Below, one piece after another: positions 34,855-44,486 of a stretch of DNA of 64,000 nucleotides. Positions within the stretch are counted from its first letter, which is position 1. Every line of letters starts with the position of its first letter. The position numbers and the translations under genes are program-made. This stretch comes from Type-B symbiont of Plautia stali (GTDB lineage: Bacteria > Pseudomonadota > Gammaproteobacteria > Enterobacterales > Enterobacteriaceae), in contig BBOA01000003.1 of NCBI GenBank assembly GCA_001485295.1, positions 1-64,000 on the forward strand. The letters are read 5' to 3'. The notes beneath the pieces are model-generated. The model ran no database searches. It saw only the letters and a program-made list of their open reading frames with translations, and had not been told where the DNA came from.

Positions 34855-35270
34855 TGACCACAATTTTCCGCGCGATGAACGCGCAGGATCTGCAATACTA
34901 CTACGCCATGACACAGCAGCTGAAATGGCCGCATCGCCCTGAAGACTGGCAGCAGGCGCTGGGCGACGGCGTCGTGATTAAAGAGCAGGGCAAACTGCTC
35001 GGCAGCGCCATTCTCTAACGTACGGCTACACGCCACCGAGATGGGCAAAAAGCTGTATAAGAAGCTCGGCTTTGTCACCACCGGGCAGATCCTCCAGCAC
35101 CAGACGCGCGCGTTGGAGGAGGCGCCGTCCGTGGCGATTCCGGCGGGACTGACGCCGCGCCGCGTGCAGGCGCAGGATGCGCCGACGCTGACCGCGCTCG
35201 AATCGTCAGCCAGCATCAAACCATGCTGCTGAAGGATGCTCAGCATCAGGTTCACGGCTTCGCCAGCCTG
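34855..35270 (+). pseudogene. GNAT-family acetyltransferase, ruined
   Basis: It starts MTTIFRAMNAQDLQYYYAMT and continues QQLKWPHRPEDWQQALGDGV then VIKEQGKLLGSAIL before a TAA. After a deletion of the acetyl-CoA site the frame gives TEMGKKLYKKLGFVTTGQIL and PSVAIPAGLTPRRVQAQDAP, the start of a second GNAT-like half. The core Q/RxxGxG/A motif is missing. Confidence 0.7.
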
Positions 35271-35280
35271 CACCGCTTAG

Positions 35281-35494
35281 GCTACGGCTGGGCGGCAACG
35301 GTGATCGACGTCACCGATCCCGAGCCGCTGCCGCCGACTCACCTATTCTGGCGACATCCCACTATCTGGCTGACGCCGCATATCGCCAGCCAGACGCAGG
35401 CCGAGAGCGCAGTGGCCGAACTGCTGGAGAACCTGCGTCATTAGCTTAGCGTGGTGAACCGATGATCGGCTTGGTCGACCGCGCGCGAGGTTGA
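35281..35494 (+). pseudogene. D-2-hydroxyacid dehydrogenase (GhrA-like), C-terminal fragment
   Basis: The fragment reads VIDVTDPEPLPPTHLFWRHP then TIWLTPHIASQTQAESAVAE and LLENLRH, a TAG, and VDRARG. The DVxxxEPLPxxHxFWxHPxxxxTPHIA block with its catalytic His is typical of the GhrA/PdxB family. It is fused directly after the acetyltransferase remnant. Confidence 0.7.
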
Positions 35495-35502
35495 GGTTAC
35501 TG

Positions 35503-35915
35503 ATGAATATTGACGCTCTTATCGCGCTGCGGCGCGATCTGCATGCCCACCCGGAACTCGGCTCGGCTATCAGGAGACGCGCACCAGCGACATCGTGGTG
35601 CGCTTTCTGCAGCAGATCGGTCTGGAGGTCCATCGCGACATTGGCAAAACCGGTATGGTCGGCGTGCTGACGCGCGGCGACGGCAGTGGGGCGATTGGGC
35701 TGCACGCTGCTATGCCAGCGCCATGACGGTCATACTGCGATGCTGCTCGGCGCGGCGCAGCTGCTAGCGGAAACAGGCGATTTCAACGGCACGATCCACT
35801 TTATCTTTCAGCCCGCCGAAGAGGGGCTGGCGGGCGTGAAGGTTATGATTGACGACGGATTGTTTAGCCGCTTTCCCTGCGAGGCGGTTTACGCGCTGCA
35901 GTTTTATCGCCAAGC
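35503..35915 (+). pseudogene. M20 amidohydrolase (HipO type), N-terminal part
   Basis: It starts MNIDALIALRRDLHAHPELG and continues YQETRTSDIVVRFLQQIGLE then VHRDIGKTGMVGVLTRGDGS. Then follow CQRHDGHTAMLLGAAQLLAE (zinc-binding HDGH) and GTIHFIFQPAEEGLAGVKVM, the M20 catalytic Glu-Glu. The gene stops at about 35915, where it is fused to a YafQ-like toxin. Frameshifts occur at about 35570 and 35690. Confidence 0.85.
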
Positions 35916-36175
35916 AAAGGGAAATAGCTTACTCAAACCCGTTTTCTAAAGACGTAAAAAAGATGCAGAAGCGGTGCAAAGATATGAGCAAGCTTAAAAC
36001 GTTAATGACGCTGATTATTGACGATCGCTTTCCTCTCCTTTTGCCGTACAAGGATCATACACTTCAGGGTAACTATAAAGGCTACAGAGGTGCACATATC
36101 GAGCCGAACTGGCTGTTAATCGATAAGTTAATCCGGTTCGAAAGAACCAGCACGCCCGCCGATCTGTTCCGTTAA
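35849..36175 (+). pseudogene. YafQ-like mRNA interferase toxin, 5' fused and catalytic residues changed
   Basis: From about 35910 the frame reads REIAYSNPFSKDVKKMQKRC, KDMSKLKTLMTLIIDDRFPL and YKDHTLQGNYKGYRGAHIEP then NWLLIDKLIRFERTSTPADL. This matches YafQ of the DinJ-YafQ pair over nearly its whole length. Its own start is gone: the frame enters from an out-of-frame ATG inside the hipO remnant (35849), giving a 108-residue chimera. YafQ active-site positions as I recall them: His50 (KDH) and His63 (AHIEP) are kept, Asp67 is Asn (EPN), and the late His87 is Pro (RTSTP). No DinJ antitoxin gene is nearby. It is probably inactive. Confidence 0.8.
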
Positions 36176-36193
36176 AAAATTTGCACGCGCCTT

Positions 36194-36215
36194 GCCCCTT
36201 TACGGGGCTTTTTTA
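36194..36215 (+). terminator. Intrinsic terminator after the YafQ-like gene
   Basis: GCCCC (36194-36198), loop TTTAC, GGGGC (36204-36208) followed by six T residues. It would end rightward transcription from the hipO/yafQ remnant. Confidence 0.85.
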
Positions 36216-36284
36216 TTGCCGAAGCCGTCGCACTCAGGCAGCATAAAATTTCTTTTCCGCCCTTTTTTTACTGCATTTGACCGG

Positions 36285-36445
36285 TTCGCCGTGCCTCTTC
36301 AGCCGCGCCGTTTGGGCTTTACCGGGGCGAAGCGCAGATCGGCTTTGCGCGGTTGATCACCGACTACACCCGCTTCGGCTGGCTGTGCGACGTGATCGTT
36401 AACGAGGCGTGGCACGGTCACGGCTTAGGCAGCTAGCTGGCGAGC
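36285..36445 (+). pseudogene. GNAT-family acetyltransferase, fragment
   Basis: The fragment reads GEAQIGFARLITDYTRFGWL, CDVIVNEAWHGHGLGS and TAG-LASCV. The V-x-x-x-x-x-G-x-G-L-G-S segment is the acetyl-CoA loop of small GNAT proteins. Only about 50 codons survive. Confidence 0.55.
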
Positions 36446-36472
36446 TGCGTGCCTGACTCTGGAGCGACACAG

Positions 36473-37625
36473 ATGCGTTACCGCGTTGGCGTGGATATTG
36501 GCGGATCCTGTACCGATTTCGCCGTGCTGGATCGGCAAAACAGTCAGATCCATACCCTGAAAGTGCTATCGTGGCCCGATGCGCTAGGCAGCGAAATCCT
36601 CACCGGTCTGGCGCAGTTCGCCAGACGCGACGGCTTGGATCCGGCCGAGATTGGCTACTTTACCCACGGCACCACGGTCGGCATTAACGCCGTGATCCAG
36701 CGGCGCGGCGTGCGGCTAGCGCTGTTCGCCACCGAAGGCTTCTGCGACGTGCTGAAGCTGGCGCGGCTGAAAATCCCCATATTCACGATCTATTCTCCCG
36801 TCGGCCCGCGCCGCTGATCGGCCGCGACCACGTCTTCGCTATTCGCGAACGCACCGACCGCGACGGCAAGGTGCTGCAGCTCGTCGACCGCTAGAGCGTG
36901 CTGCCGCTATCGATCAGGCGTTCGCCGCAGGCTGTTAGGGCATCGTGGTGACGCTGCTGCACAGCTATCGCAACCGGCAAAACGAGGCGGTGGTAAAGGC
37001 GATAGTTGAAGAGGTAGCGCCGGAGCTTCTAACCTCCTGCTCCGCTGACATCTGGCCGATTATTCGCGAATATGAGCGCACCATTACCGCCACGATACTA
37101 AATCCAACGACGGCCGTGATGGGCGTCGGGCAGGCGAAGCACTAATGTGTGCAGATGGTGCTCTCCGGCACCGCCTCTGGCGTGATCAGCACCAAGCGCC
37201 TGCGGCTTTAACCACATCCCTAGCCTCGATATCGGCGGCACCAGCGCCGATGTGGCGGTGATCGTTAACGGCGATGTAGCGCAGGGCAACGGCGAGATCA
37301 TCGGCGCCTTCCCAATCTATATTCCTTCGATGGCGGTGACCTCGGTCGGGCAGGGCGGCGGATCCCTAGCGTGGATCGACGCGTAGGGCGTGATGCAGAT
37401 GGGGCCGGACAGCGTCGGTTCACTGCCGGGTCCGGTCTGTTTTCAGTGCGGCGACACCCAGCCGACCGCGACCGACGCCTTTGCCGCCTGCGGCATGATC
37501 GGCTATGGCGATCTCGGCTATAACGCCGTGCAAGTCGATTTGGCCTCGACTCGTGCGAATTCTGGTTCCTCGCCTTCGGCGGCGCGGTGCCGATGATGGG
37601 CTGCTTTCAGACGCGCGAACTCAAA
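36473..37625 (+). pseudogene. Hydantoinase/oxoprolinase A subunit, ruined
   Basis: It starts MRYRVGVDIGGSCTDFAVLD (the ATP-binding DxGGTxTD motif with Thr changed to Cys) and continues YFTHGTTVGINAVIQRRGVR then LALFATEGFCDVLKLAR. After frameshifts come VVTLLHSYRNRQNEAVVKAI, EYERTITATILNPTTAVMG, DIGGTSADVAV-like sequence near 37235 and ATDAFAACGMIGYGDLGYNA. The last third is missing. The B subunit is absent. Confidence 0.8.
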
Positions 37626-37779
37626 CAGCTTCGGCAATCTATTAATTACCCCGCTGAACGAGGAGAAGTGATCGTGGTTATTAACGGAGGTGACTTGCAA
37701 ATTCTCGCCAACTACTGCGCAGCGGCGGCCGTCGCGATGGCCTTTATCCTGATGCGCACCGCGCACTCTACTAGCACCC

Positions 37780-38460
37780 ATTCGCCTAGTGGAATAACCA
37801 ACCCGGTCTCTTCAGCGACAGCGATAAAGTCGCCTGGCGGAATAGCGCCGCGCGTGGGATGATTTCAGCGCAGCAGCGACTCTACGCCCACCATATTTTT
37901 GCCGTCGATATCCATCAGCGGCTGATACCAGATCGCTAGGCTCTGGTAGCTTTGCAGCGCGGCGCGCAGATCGGCGGCGATGCTCTGCCGCGTGCGGATC
38001 GACTCGTCCATCACACGCTCGAACTGGAGATATTTGTCACACCTGCCGCCTTTTATCTTCGTAGGGCACGATATCCGCTTTACGCACTAGCTTTTGAAAT
38101 CCAGCACATCTTTCGGCGCCAGTACCAGCCCAATGGCTGGCGCCGCTCTACACCTCATCGCCGAACAGGGCTAAGAGGCTGGCTGAGCGCGTCGAGGATG
38201 CGCTACGCCATCGCCTGATTGAGACGCTCTTCCACCAACGCGCGGTTCGGCAAAAGGTCAACACGTTGTGAAACGCCAGATGCAGCGCCTGCGCTTCGCT
38301 GGCGCCGAGTTCTAGCATCGACTGCGATAAATTAAGTGACGAGGTCCACAGGCGCCGCACCATATAGAGGCAGAGCACCACCACCAGCACGGCGAGGGTG
38401 GTCAACGGGCCGACCTATACGCAGCATCTCGACGCTAGTTAGCTGATATAGCGTAATTTA
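37780..38460 (-). pseudogene. GGDEF-EAL c-di-GMP protein, remnants
   Basis: The minus strand begins with a membrane helix TTLAVLVVVLCLYMVRRLWT and ELGASEAQALHLAFHNVLT. The catalytic GGDEF core is gone, and the sequence passes to the EAL domain: WYQPLMDIDGKNMVGVESLL then HPTRGAIPPGDFIAVAEETG and LVIPLGEW. The EAL triad region itself is replaced. So neither synthesis nor hydrolysis is possible. It ends where the hydantoinase remnant begins. Confidence 0.7.
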
Positions 38461-38469
38461 TCTCCCTGC

Positions 38470-38916
38470 TGCAGCGTGATTCATCTGTGCACTCTGCGTC
38501 GGGTCAACGGCGTGCCGTTCTGCGTCATCAACCAATTTTGTGCCCGATCTCAGCTGGTGGCCCGCCTTGCAGCGCTTCAGCAGCGGCTCGTTGCACGATT
38601 TCCCGCTGCAGCACGGCGGCCATCCGCTGACGCCGATGATAGTGCGCATGGGCGCTAGCGGCAAGCGTTTTGTGATGGGCTACGCTACTGTTACGCGCGC
38701 CGTGGTGCGACTGGAAGACGGCATGCTCGGCTACAGCTACGTACTAGGCCGTGATAAGGCGCATGCCGAGCGCTGCGCCCTGATTGACGCACTATTGCAG
38801 CAGCCGCAGACCCACGCGCTGCTGACGGAAAAGGTAATCACGCCGCTGGCGGCCCTGCGCGCGAAATCGCCAGTTCGAAGGTCAGCTTCTTTACGCTAGT
38901 ACGCGGAAACAACTAA
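38470..38916 (+). pseudogene. phnG: PhnF fragment joined to PhnG (C-P lyase cluster)
   Basis: The first ~90 bp carry RRVNGVPFCVINQF-like sequence of a GntR/UTRA regulator (PhnF). A frame change leads to DLSWWPALQRFSSGSLHDFP, the end of PhnF, and then directly to IVRMGASGKRFVMGYATVTR, AVVRLEDGMLGYSYVLGRDK then AHAERCALIDALLQQ of PhnG. PhnG is the small subunit of the phosphonate C-P lyase complex. Its N-terminal third is lost at the fusion. Its TAA overlaps the start of phnH. Confidence 0.8.
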
Positions 38917-39165
38917 TGACTTTACTGACTAGTTTTAACCATCCATTGTCCGACGCGCTGCGTGCTTTCCGCCGTATTCTGAAAGCGATGAGCGAGCCGG
39001 GCGTGATGGTGTCGCCCGCCGCGATCGCGGCTGACGCTGGTGGATTAGGAAAGCACACTGTGGATCGAGCTACAGGTCGACAATGAGATCCTACGCAGCA
39101 ACCTGCGCGCCGCTGAGCCACGCCGCCAGCAGCCCTCGTCCGGCGGACTTCGCCCTAGATGACAA
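38916..39165 (+). pseudogene. phnH: PhnH (C-P lyase subunit), N-terminal fragment
   Basis: It starts MTLLTSFNHPLSDALRAFRR, then ILKAMSEPGVMVSP, the opening of PhnH (SFRRLLKAMSEPGV). A frameshift and deletion bring in STLWIELQVDNEILRSNLRA, a block from the middle of the protein. The rest of the phn operon (I-P) is missing from this region. Confidence 0.8.
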
Positions 39166-40121
39166 CTTGGCACCGGAAAAGTTTTCAGAATAGAAATGAT
39201 TTGTCTGTCAAAGGAAAAAAAGAAAACAACCTAATAGCATCAGTAATAGGGCGACGGGAAGGTCAAATTGGCTTTTTTGTAATGATGCTGTGCTGTGATT
39301 TATAGCTACTCCGCATTTAAAGATTTAAAGATAAGGCTTAGATAAATAATGACAGGAGTGAGTATAAGTACTGGACTCGTGCTGTAATCTACCTCTTCCA
39401 CATTCTGTGAATGCAGTCATTGCTATTTGAATATTCATGACAAAATTTGACTGTATCTGGCATTTTTGTGAAAAGATGTGGAGTCCTAAGCTTATAGCCG
39501 TGCAGATGGTTAGTTTTGACGTCAAAAGCGTGCACGCCTTCATGATGATTCTGACCTAGGCCGAAAGTCTGCGTTTTTATGATGCGCCGGGTCTGGGTTT
39601 ACTGGCCAACCAGCAGGGCGCGAACTTGCTGTTCGGAAAAAAGAATCGGCCGTTCTTTCATTGATTACCTCTGAATAAAAATAGAACCCGGTTGAAGCGT
39701 ACCAATCCACCGCCTTGTGCCTGCACGCAGATGCGATGATTTCCCATCAATTTACTTAACAATTTGTCGCCTTACAGTAACGGCAACGCGGCGATTTGCC
39801 TTTAGGAAAAAACGGAGGTGCAAAAAACGCACTAGACCGAGTCTGCTAAGTTATGCTTTGCTTGGTAAGTGAACGCATCAGCGCTTTATGGACAGGCCAA
39901 TGCGTATCATTAATAATTTATCCCTCAAGATAAATTATATGAGTAAAAGCTGAAACTCGATTCCGGTCGCATTTTTTTGCTAGCCGGTTTATGCCGCAGC
40001 ACAGTTAAATCACCCTGTGTCAAAAATTTGTCATCAGCTACTCGTTAAGATGGTATCCCACTGCGTAAGGCGCGCGGTAAAAACGTCCTACCCAAATATA
40101 ATATTAACAGGGAGATAAGCC
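39166..40121. other. Long stretch without recognisable gene
   Basis: About 955 bp, AT-rich in the first half. A short frame at 39508-39663 reads VSFDVKSVHAFMMILT, TAG, AESLRFYDAPGLGLLANQQG then ANLLFGKKNRPFFH-stop; I do not recognise it. No tRNA, repeat array or transposase is seen. The AT-rich part may hold former phn and neighbouring genes. Confidence 0.4.
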
Positions 40122-40250
40122 ATGTCACTCTCACTCTGGCAAACGCACTTCGAAAGCTGGTTTCAGCTTAACTGGGTTCGTGATGATAAGGTGCACGATA
40201 TCGCCTATTTGCGCCGCGTCTAGGTGAGCGCGCAGCGTATGGTGGCGGGC
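40122..40250 (+). pseudogene. yedJ: YedJ (HD-domain hydrolase), N-terminal fragment
   Basis: It starts MSLSLWQTHFESWFQLNWVR then DDKVHDIAYLRRV followed by TAG and VSAQRMVAG. E. coli YedJ begins in the same way (LQHWQAQFENWL...AHDVCHFRRVWATAQKLA), so the TAG replaces the Trp codon TGG. The HD metal site and the rest of the ~230 residues are deleted. As in E. coli it neighbours dcm. Confidence 0.75.
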
Positions 40251-40412
40251 AGGCTGGTGAGACAGCCGGGAAAGCCCGGCCTGCGTAGATGAAAACGGCG
40301 AGAGAGGCCATAGCGCCACCTGAAAATAAAAGCGAGTATTTGTTGGTTAAAGTGACAGCTTCGTGACAGCGGTTGCACGGGCGAAAAAAACAGCACAATG
40401 CGCGCTACTAAG

Positions 40413-41683
40413 TTAAACTCTGGCTCTGTTATGGCGTATTAACTGGCGGGTGCAGGGCAACAGCAGCTGCGCCACGGCGGCGAACACCGGCACCACCACC
40501 GAGTTGCCGAACTGTTTATAGGCTTGGGTATCGGAAACCGGAATGCGGAAGCGCTGCTCGCCGGGCGCCTCAAAGCCCATCAGGCACGCGCACTCGCGGG
40601 GCGACAGGCGGCGCGGCCGGCGCGCCATGTTGGCGGCGTTGTTGAAGTCCGATTCTCCCAGCGCTTGGTTCCATTTGGACAGAATATATTTCTCCTCCGG
40701 CGCCTGCTTTAGCAGGCTTTGCAGGCTTGGCACAGCTGGCGGATAGTGCTGCTGGATCTGACGCAGCGACAGCGTTTTGCTGAAGGCGTAGTCGCGGCGA
40801 ATGCCGACCAGCACGATGCGTTCGCGATGCTGCGGTAAAAAATGGCGCGCGTCGATGATTTTCGCGTCGGGCGAGTCGTTCCCGGCGTCCGCCACATCGT
40901 AGCCCAGCTCATCCAGTGTCGTCATGATCACGGCGAAGGTGCGTCCCTTGTCGTGGCTCTTGAGATTTTTGACGTTCTCCAGCACGAAGACGGCGGCTTT
41001 TTGGCGGCGATAATGCGCGCCACATCGAAAAACAGCGTACCCTGCGCCTCGCATTCAAAGCCGTGGGCGCGGCCCAGCGCATTCTTTTTGCTGACGCCCG
41101 CCAGCGAAAAAGGCTGGCAGGGAAAGCCGGCCAGCAGCACCTGATGATCGGGAATTTCCGCGTTGATATGGCGGTAGATCGCCGCCTCGTCGCGCAGCAC
41201 GGCGGGCTGGGTGATCAGGCGAATATCGGTATTGAAAAGATGCTCCTGCGGATCGCTGTAGTGATTCGCTTTATAGGTGCGCACCGCCTCTTTATTCCAC
41301 TCGCTGGTAAAGACGCACTTGCCGCCGATGGCGTCGAAGCCGCGCCGAATGCCGCCAATGCCAGAGAAAAGATCGATAAAGGCCAGAGAAAAGATCGATA
41401 AAGCGGAACAGCGGGTTGTCGTAGTGGGCGGGACGCGCGGGCAGTAGGTGCGCAACAGCGCAAATTCACCTTCGCTCAGCGGCGGCAACGCGCTTTTGTT
41501 CTGCCGCAGACGCGTCAGCTGCTTCGGCGTCCAGTCGCGGAACCCCGCCTAATACGGTCTCGCCGCGACATCGCGCGCGGCGTAAATCGCCAGCACTTGG
41601 CGCATCAGGTCATCGGCGTCGCTATCGGGAAAGAGCAGGGAAGAAGCGGGTTCCCGCAGAGCGGTGGCATCATCGGCAAGCAT
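40413..41683 (-). pseudogene. dcm: Dcm cytosine-5 methyltransferase, multiply disrupted
   Basis: The start MLADDATALREP (41683) leads to a TAG (ARPY-stop-AGFRDW). A 22-bp tandem duplication at 41361-41403 then shifts the frame in motif I ([16 protein letters not shown]). Motif [18 protein letters not shown] and [13 protein letters not shown] are readable, another frameshift near 41005 follows, then [15 protein letters not shown] (motif VI/VIII region). After [18 protein letters not shown] about 60 residues of the target-recognition/motif IX region (RTLSARYYKDG in E. coli) are absent. The C-terminal motif [21 protein letters not shown] is intact. The enzyme methylated the inner C of CCWGG; it must be inactive here. 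Confidence 0.95.
41361..41403. repeat. 22-bp tandem duplication inside dcm
   Basis: CCAGAGAAAAGATCGATAAAGG (41361-41382) is followed by the same sequence to 41403 (21 bases identical). It duplicates the codons for motif I and shifts the dcm frame. Confidence 0.95.
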
Positions 41684-41835
41684 GCGTTTTTCCTTAACAG
41701 TGAGCGAACTATGCTAACACTCCTGAGGCCGTGAAGAAATTGGTGCTGCTCTGGCAGACAGGTTAACCGTAACGCAGGCTGTCGCTTTTATCGAGGCAGA
41801 CTAAAGTTGATAGACGTAGGCAAGAAGGAGACGCC

Positions 41836-42306
41836 ATGGCCGATGTACACTCCAGCAAGACTCGCAGCAAAAATATGCGTGCAATACGCCAGCAGGACAC
41901 CGCTATCGAACTTCGGGTGGCGCAGCTGCTAAAGGAGCGCGGTTTCGCCTACCGCGTGCATGATAAGAATTTACCGGGGCGGCCCGATTTCGTGCTGCTG
42001 GAGCAGCAGGCGATTATCTTCGTGCACGGCTGCTTCTGGCATCATCACTGCTATTTTAAGGTACCAGCGACGCGCACCAAATTCTGGGTAGGCAAGATCA
42101 ATAGCAACGTCGAGCGGGACAATCGCTATGTGCGCCAGCTGCAGGAGAGCGGCTGGAAGGTGCTGATTATCTGGGAGTGCGCGCTGCGTAATAAACTGCG
42201 CCTCAGCGGCGGCGATCTGCAGGAGCGGCTGGAGGAGTGGCTGCTAGCGATGGACCAGAGCGCGGAGATCGACCACAATGGCATTCAGCACTATCGCCCC
42301 CGTTGA
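41836..42306 (+). CDS. vsr: Very-short-patch repair endonuclease, altered zinc site
   Basis: Vsr nicks DNA 5' of the T in T:G mismatches arising by deamination at Dcm sites. The 156-residue frame has a strong Shine-Dalgarno (AAGGAG) and matches E. coli Vsr: SKNMRAI, LPGRPDFVLLEQQAIIFVHG (catalytic Asp in GRPDF) and KVPATRTKFW...NVERDN, then LIIWECALRN. The segment HGCFWHHHCYFKVP is two residues shorter than E. coli HGCFWHHHHCYLFKVP: one His and one Leu are missing. In the E. coli protein this loop supplies Cys and His zinc ligands (C66, H71, C73 as I recall), so metal binding may be impaired. It is transcribed away from dcm, whereas in E. coli the two overlap on one strand. Confidence 0.95.
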   Translation: MADVHSSKTRSKNMRAIRQQDTAIELRVAQLLKERGFAYRVHDKNLPGRPDFVLLEQQAIIFVHGCFWHHHCYFKVPATRTKFWVGKINSNVERDNRYVRQLQESGWKVLIIWECALRNKLRLSGGDLQERLEEWLLAMDQSAEIDHNGIQHYRPR

Positions 42307-42767
42307 GCCCTGCAGACGTTGCTGGGTTAGATTTCACCTTCACCCACGATCAGAAGTTCTGTACGAGCAGTATTTAACTGACGATTAAACGCCTTTATCA
42401 GCTGTGCAACGAGTGCATGGTTAATGCCATGCCACCGCGCGAGTCTTTATCGGCGATACCTTGGTTGCGACGGAGGAGATAACCGGCATCATGGAAAGCC
42501 CGGTCTGCAAATACCTGCACGCAGGCGAGCTAACCGGGGCGGTTCGCGTAGGAGTGGGACTGCGACAGCGTCGCGGACATTACCGCCGCGACGCCGGAGC
42601 TTTGTCCCTGTTGTCAACAGGATGAGCTTAGCCATTTTACCACTGAGTCACAGCTCGCTAGCTGACGCGCGCTCAACGGGGATGCGATCTCCACTCCCCA
42701 TGATTTCACCCATTTTATCATTTTATACGCCTGCTACACTCGCCGATCCCTGTAATCAGGAGCACGG
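42307..42767. other. Unrecognised stretch between vsr and dgcQ
   Basis: About 460 bp. The plus strand carries the phrases LTIKRLYQLCNECM and RVFIGDTLVATEEITGIMES then PVCKYLHAGELTGAVRVG in changing frames. I do not recognise the protein. In E. coli yedA and yedI lie nearby, but these phrases do not fit them. Confidence 0.4.
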
Positions 42768-43812
42768 TTGCTGATTGCTGTTTTGCCGAGCTCTGTACGG
42801 ACATTTCAACAGCTTCGCGCGCAGCCCGCTTGGCAACTGCGGCTCGACATGCCGCGCAGCATGCCGATCAACGGCGTCGGTGACGGCTGGCTGACGCGGG
42901 ATCCGCTGCTGCTGCGCAATGCGCAACGGCTGGACGGTGAGCTGCGCGCCGCGCTATTCTGCAGTTCAGCGACGCGGCGCCCGATTTCATTCACGCGTAC
43001 ACCTCGCGCACGAGTTTCTATATCAGCCCGCGCCGCCCGCCGCAGGATATTTGTCAGCGCTCGCCGCCAGCTGCGCGATCATGATGTCGCGGCTGTGGTT
43101 TCGCGCGGGCGTCACCCAAACTGATTTCTAGCAGCGTTGGTCTGGCGTCTATCAGGACGCGGAGTACGAGGGCGCGATGCTGACCGCCAGTATGCCGGTC
43201 GTCTATGACTATGGCACGCTGTTGATGGATTTTAGCAACAGCGCATCGCCGCGCTGCTGAACACCCTGCGCCATAGCGGGTTGCAGGTAGCGTGCTGCTG
43301 CTGGATAAGAGGCTACAGCCAGTAGCGTCGATCGACGCCTCGGACAGCAAGCCGCTGAGCAATGATGCACGACAGCAGCTTTATGCGCAGATGAAACGTC
43401 AGCCGCAGGGCTCGCGGCGGCGGGAGAATCAGTTTATTAGCTGGATTAGGCTGAAGAATGTCGACAGCTACCTAGTGAATCAGCAAACCCTGACGCAGGG
43501 GCTGTGGCAGGATTTAGAGTTGGCGATGCTGTTTATGCTCACTATGTGGTTGCTGTTCGTGCTGCTGCTGGCGCATGAGGTAATTGTTCATCTGGTGCGG
43601 CGACTGAGCCAGCTTTCCGCCCGGCTGGAGTGGTGCGCTAGCTACGACGGCCTGACGCGTCTGCTCAACCGCAGCGCCTTTTTTGAGCGCTTCGAGGCGA
43701 AGGCGGCGCGCTGCGCGGCAGAGTTTCCAGCGGCGCGGCGACGCCGTGGGATTCTCGTTGCGCTGAAGATTAGCGCTGGTGTGCTCTTTCTGCGTCATTA
43801 TCGCTACTTTTA
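42768..43812 (+). pseudogene. dgcQ: DgcQ (YedQ) diguanylate cyclase, GGDEF domain lost
   Basis: Readable blocks are FQQLRAQPAWQLRLDMPRSM then PINGVGDGWLTRDPLLLRNA and QRLDGELRAAL, matching the periplasmic domain of DgcQ. After frameshifts and a TAG (TDF-stop-QRW) come VYQDAEYEGAMLTASMPVVY, LLDKRLQPVASIDAS and the transmembrane segment MLFMLTMWLLFVLLLAHEVI. Then follows SYDGLTRLLNRSAFFERFEA, the start of the GGDEF domain. The cyclase core and everything after about 43740 is deleted. The first membrane helix is also missing. Confidence 0.85.
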
Positions 43813-44002
43813 GGTTGACTACCCCTTGGGGTTGGCGCAGTGAGGAAAGTGTAAAAGGTTGCCGTGTCAGAAGTCTTCTGGCGAATCGTTAAGAAAGTGA
43901 AAAATTCGCTGCTTACGTAAATTTACCTGTTTTCCCTTAGTAATCAGCGCGATCGACTATAGTTAGTCACGGAGTTGAGTCATAGCGCGAGAAGGAGAGA
44001 CC

Positions 44003-44160
44003 ATGGATTTATTACGCATTATTATCGCGATTATTCTGCCGCCGCTGGGCGTTTTCATGCAGGTAGGCTTTAGCGGCGCTTTCTGTCTCAATATTTTGCT
44101 GACGCTGTACGGGCTATATTCCAGGCATCATTCATGCAGTTTGGGTAATTGCGCATCGCT
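44003..44160 (+). pseudogene. YqaE/PMP3-family small membrane protein, frameshifted
   Basis: It starts MDLLRIIIAIILPPLGVFMQ then VGFSGAFCLNILLTL. One extra base near 44110 puts the C-terminal part (GYIPGIIHAVWVIAHR-stop) into the next frame. The family (UPF0057) is about 52 residues with two membrane helices and has a stress-related role. A good RBS (GGAGAG) precedes it. It lies just upstream of dsrB and would be intact but for one base. Confidence 0.88.
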
Positions 44161-44216
44161 AAGCTTCGCCTCTTCGTTTACACTGATGTGCAGAAAAATT
44201 ACCAGGAGCAACGTGC

Positions 44217-44411
44217 ATGAAGGTTAATGACCGCGTCACCGTGAAAACGGACAGCGGCCCGCGCCGCCTCGGCAATATCCTCGCTGTCAAGCCGTTTAAT
44301 GAAGGGGTCATGTATCTGGTGGCGCTGGAGGATTATCCGCTGGGGATCTGGTTTTTCAATGAGGGTGACCACCCGGAGGGGGTGTTTGTCGAGCCTTATA
44401 GCGAGAGTTAA
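44217..44411 (+). CDS. dsrB: DsrB protein
   Basis: The 64 residues [40 protein letters not shown] and [20 protein letters not shown] match E. coli DsrB (62 residues), a small protein whose gene is regulated by the DsrA RNA and RpoS. Its biochemical function is unknown. The frame is intact with a plausible RBS (AGGAGCAACGTGC). It retains its E. coli neighbourhood next to dgcQ and rcsA. Confidence 0.95.
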   Translation: MKVNDRVTVKTDSGPRRLGNILAVKPFNEGVMYLVALEDYPLGIWFFNEGDHPEGVFVEPYSES

Positions 44412-44486
44412 ACAGGCGCTAACCGTCATCTAGGAGAAACGCGCATCCGCGCGCCTTTATCACGCCCTAGAAGGTTTTCCAATTAT

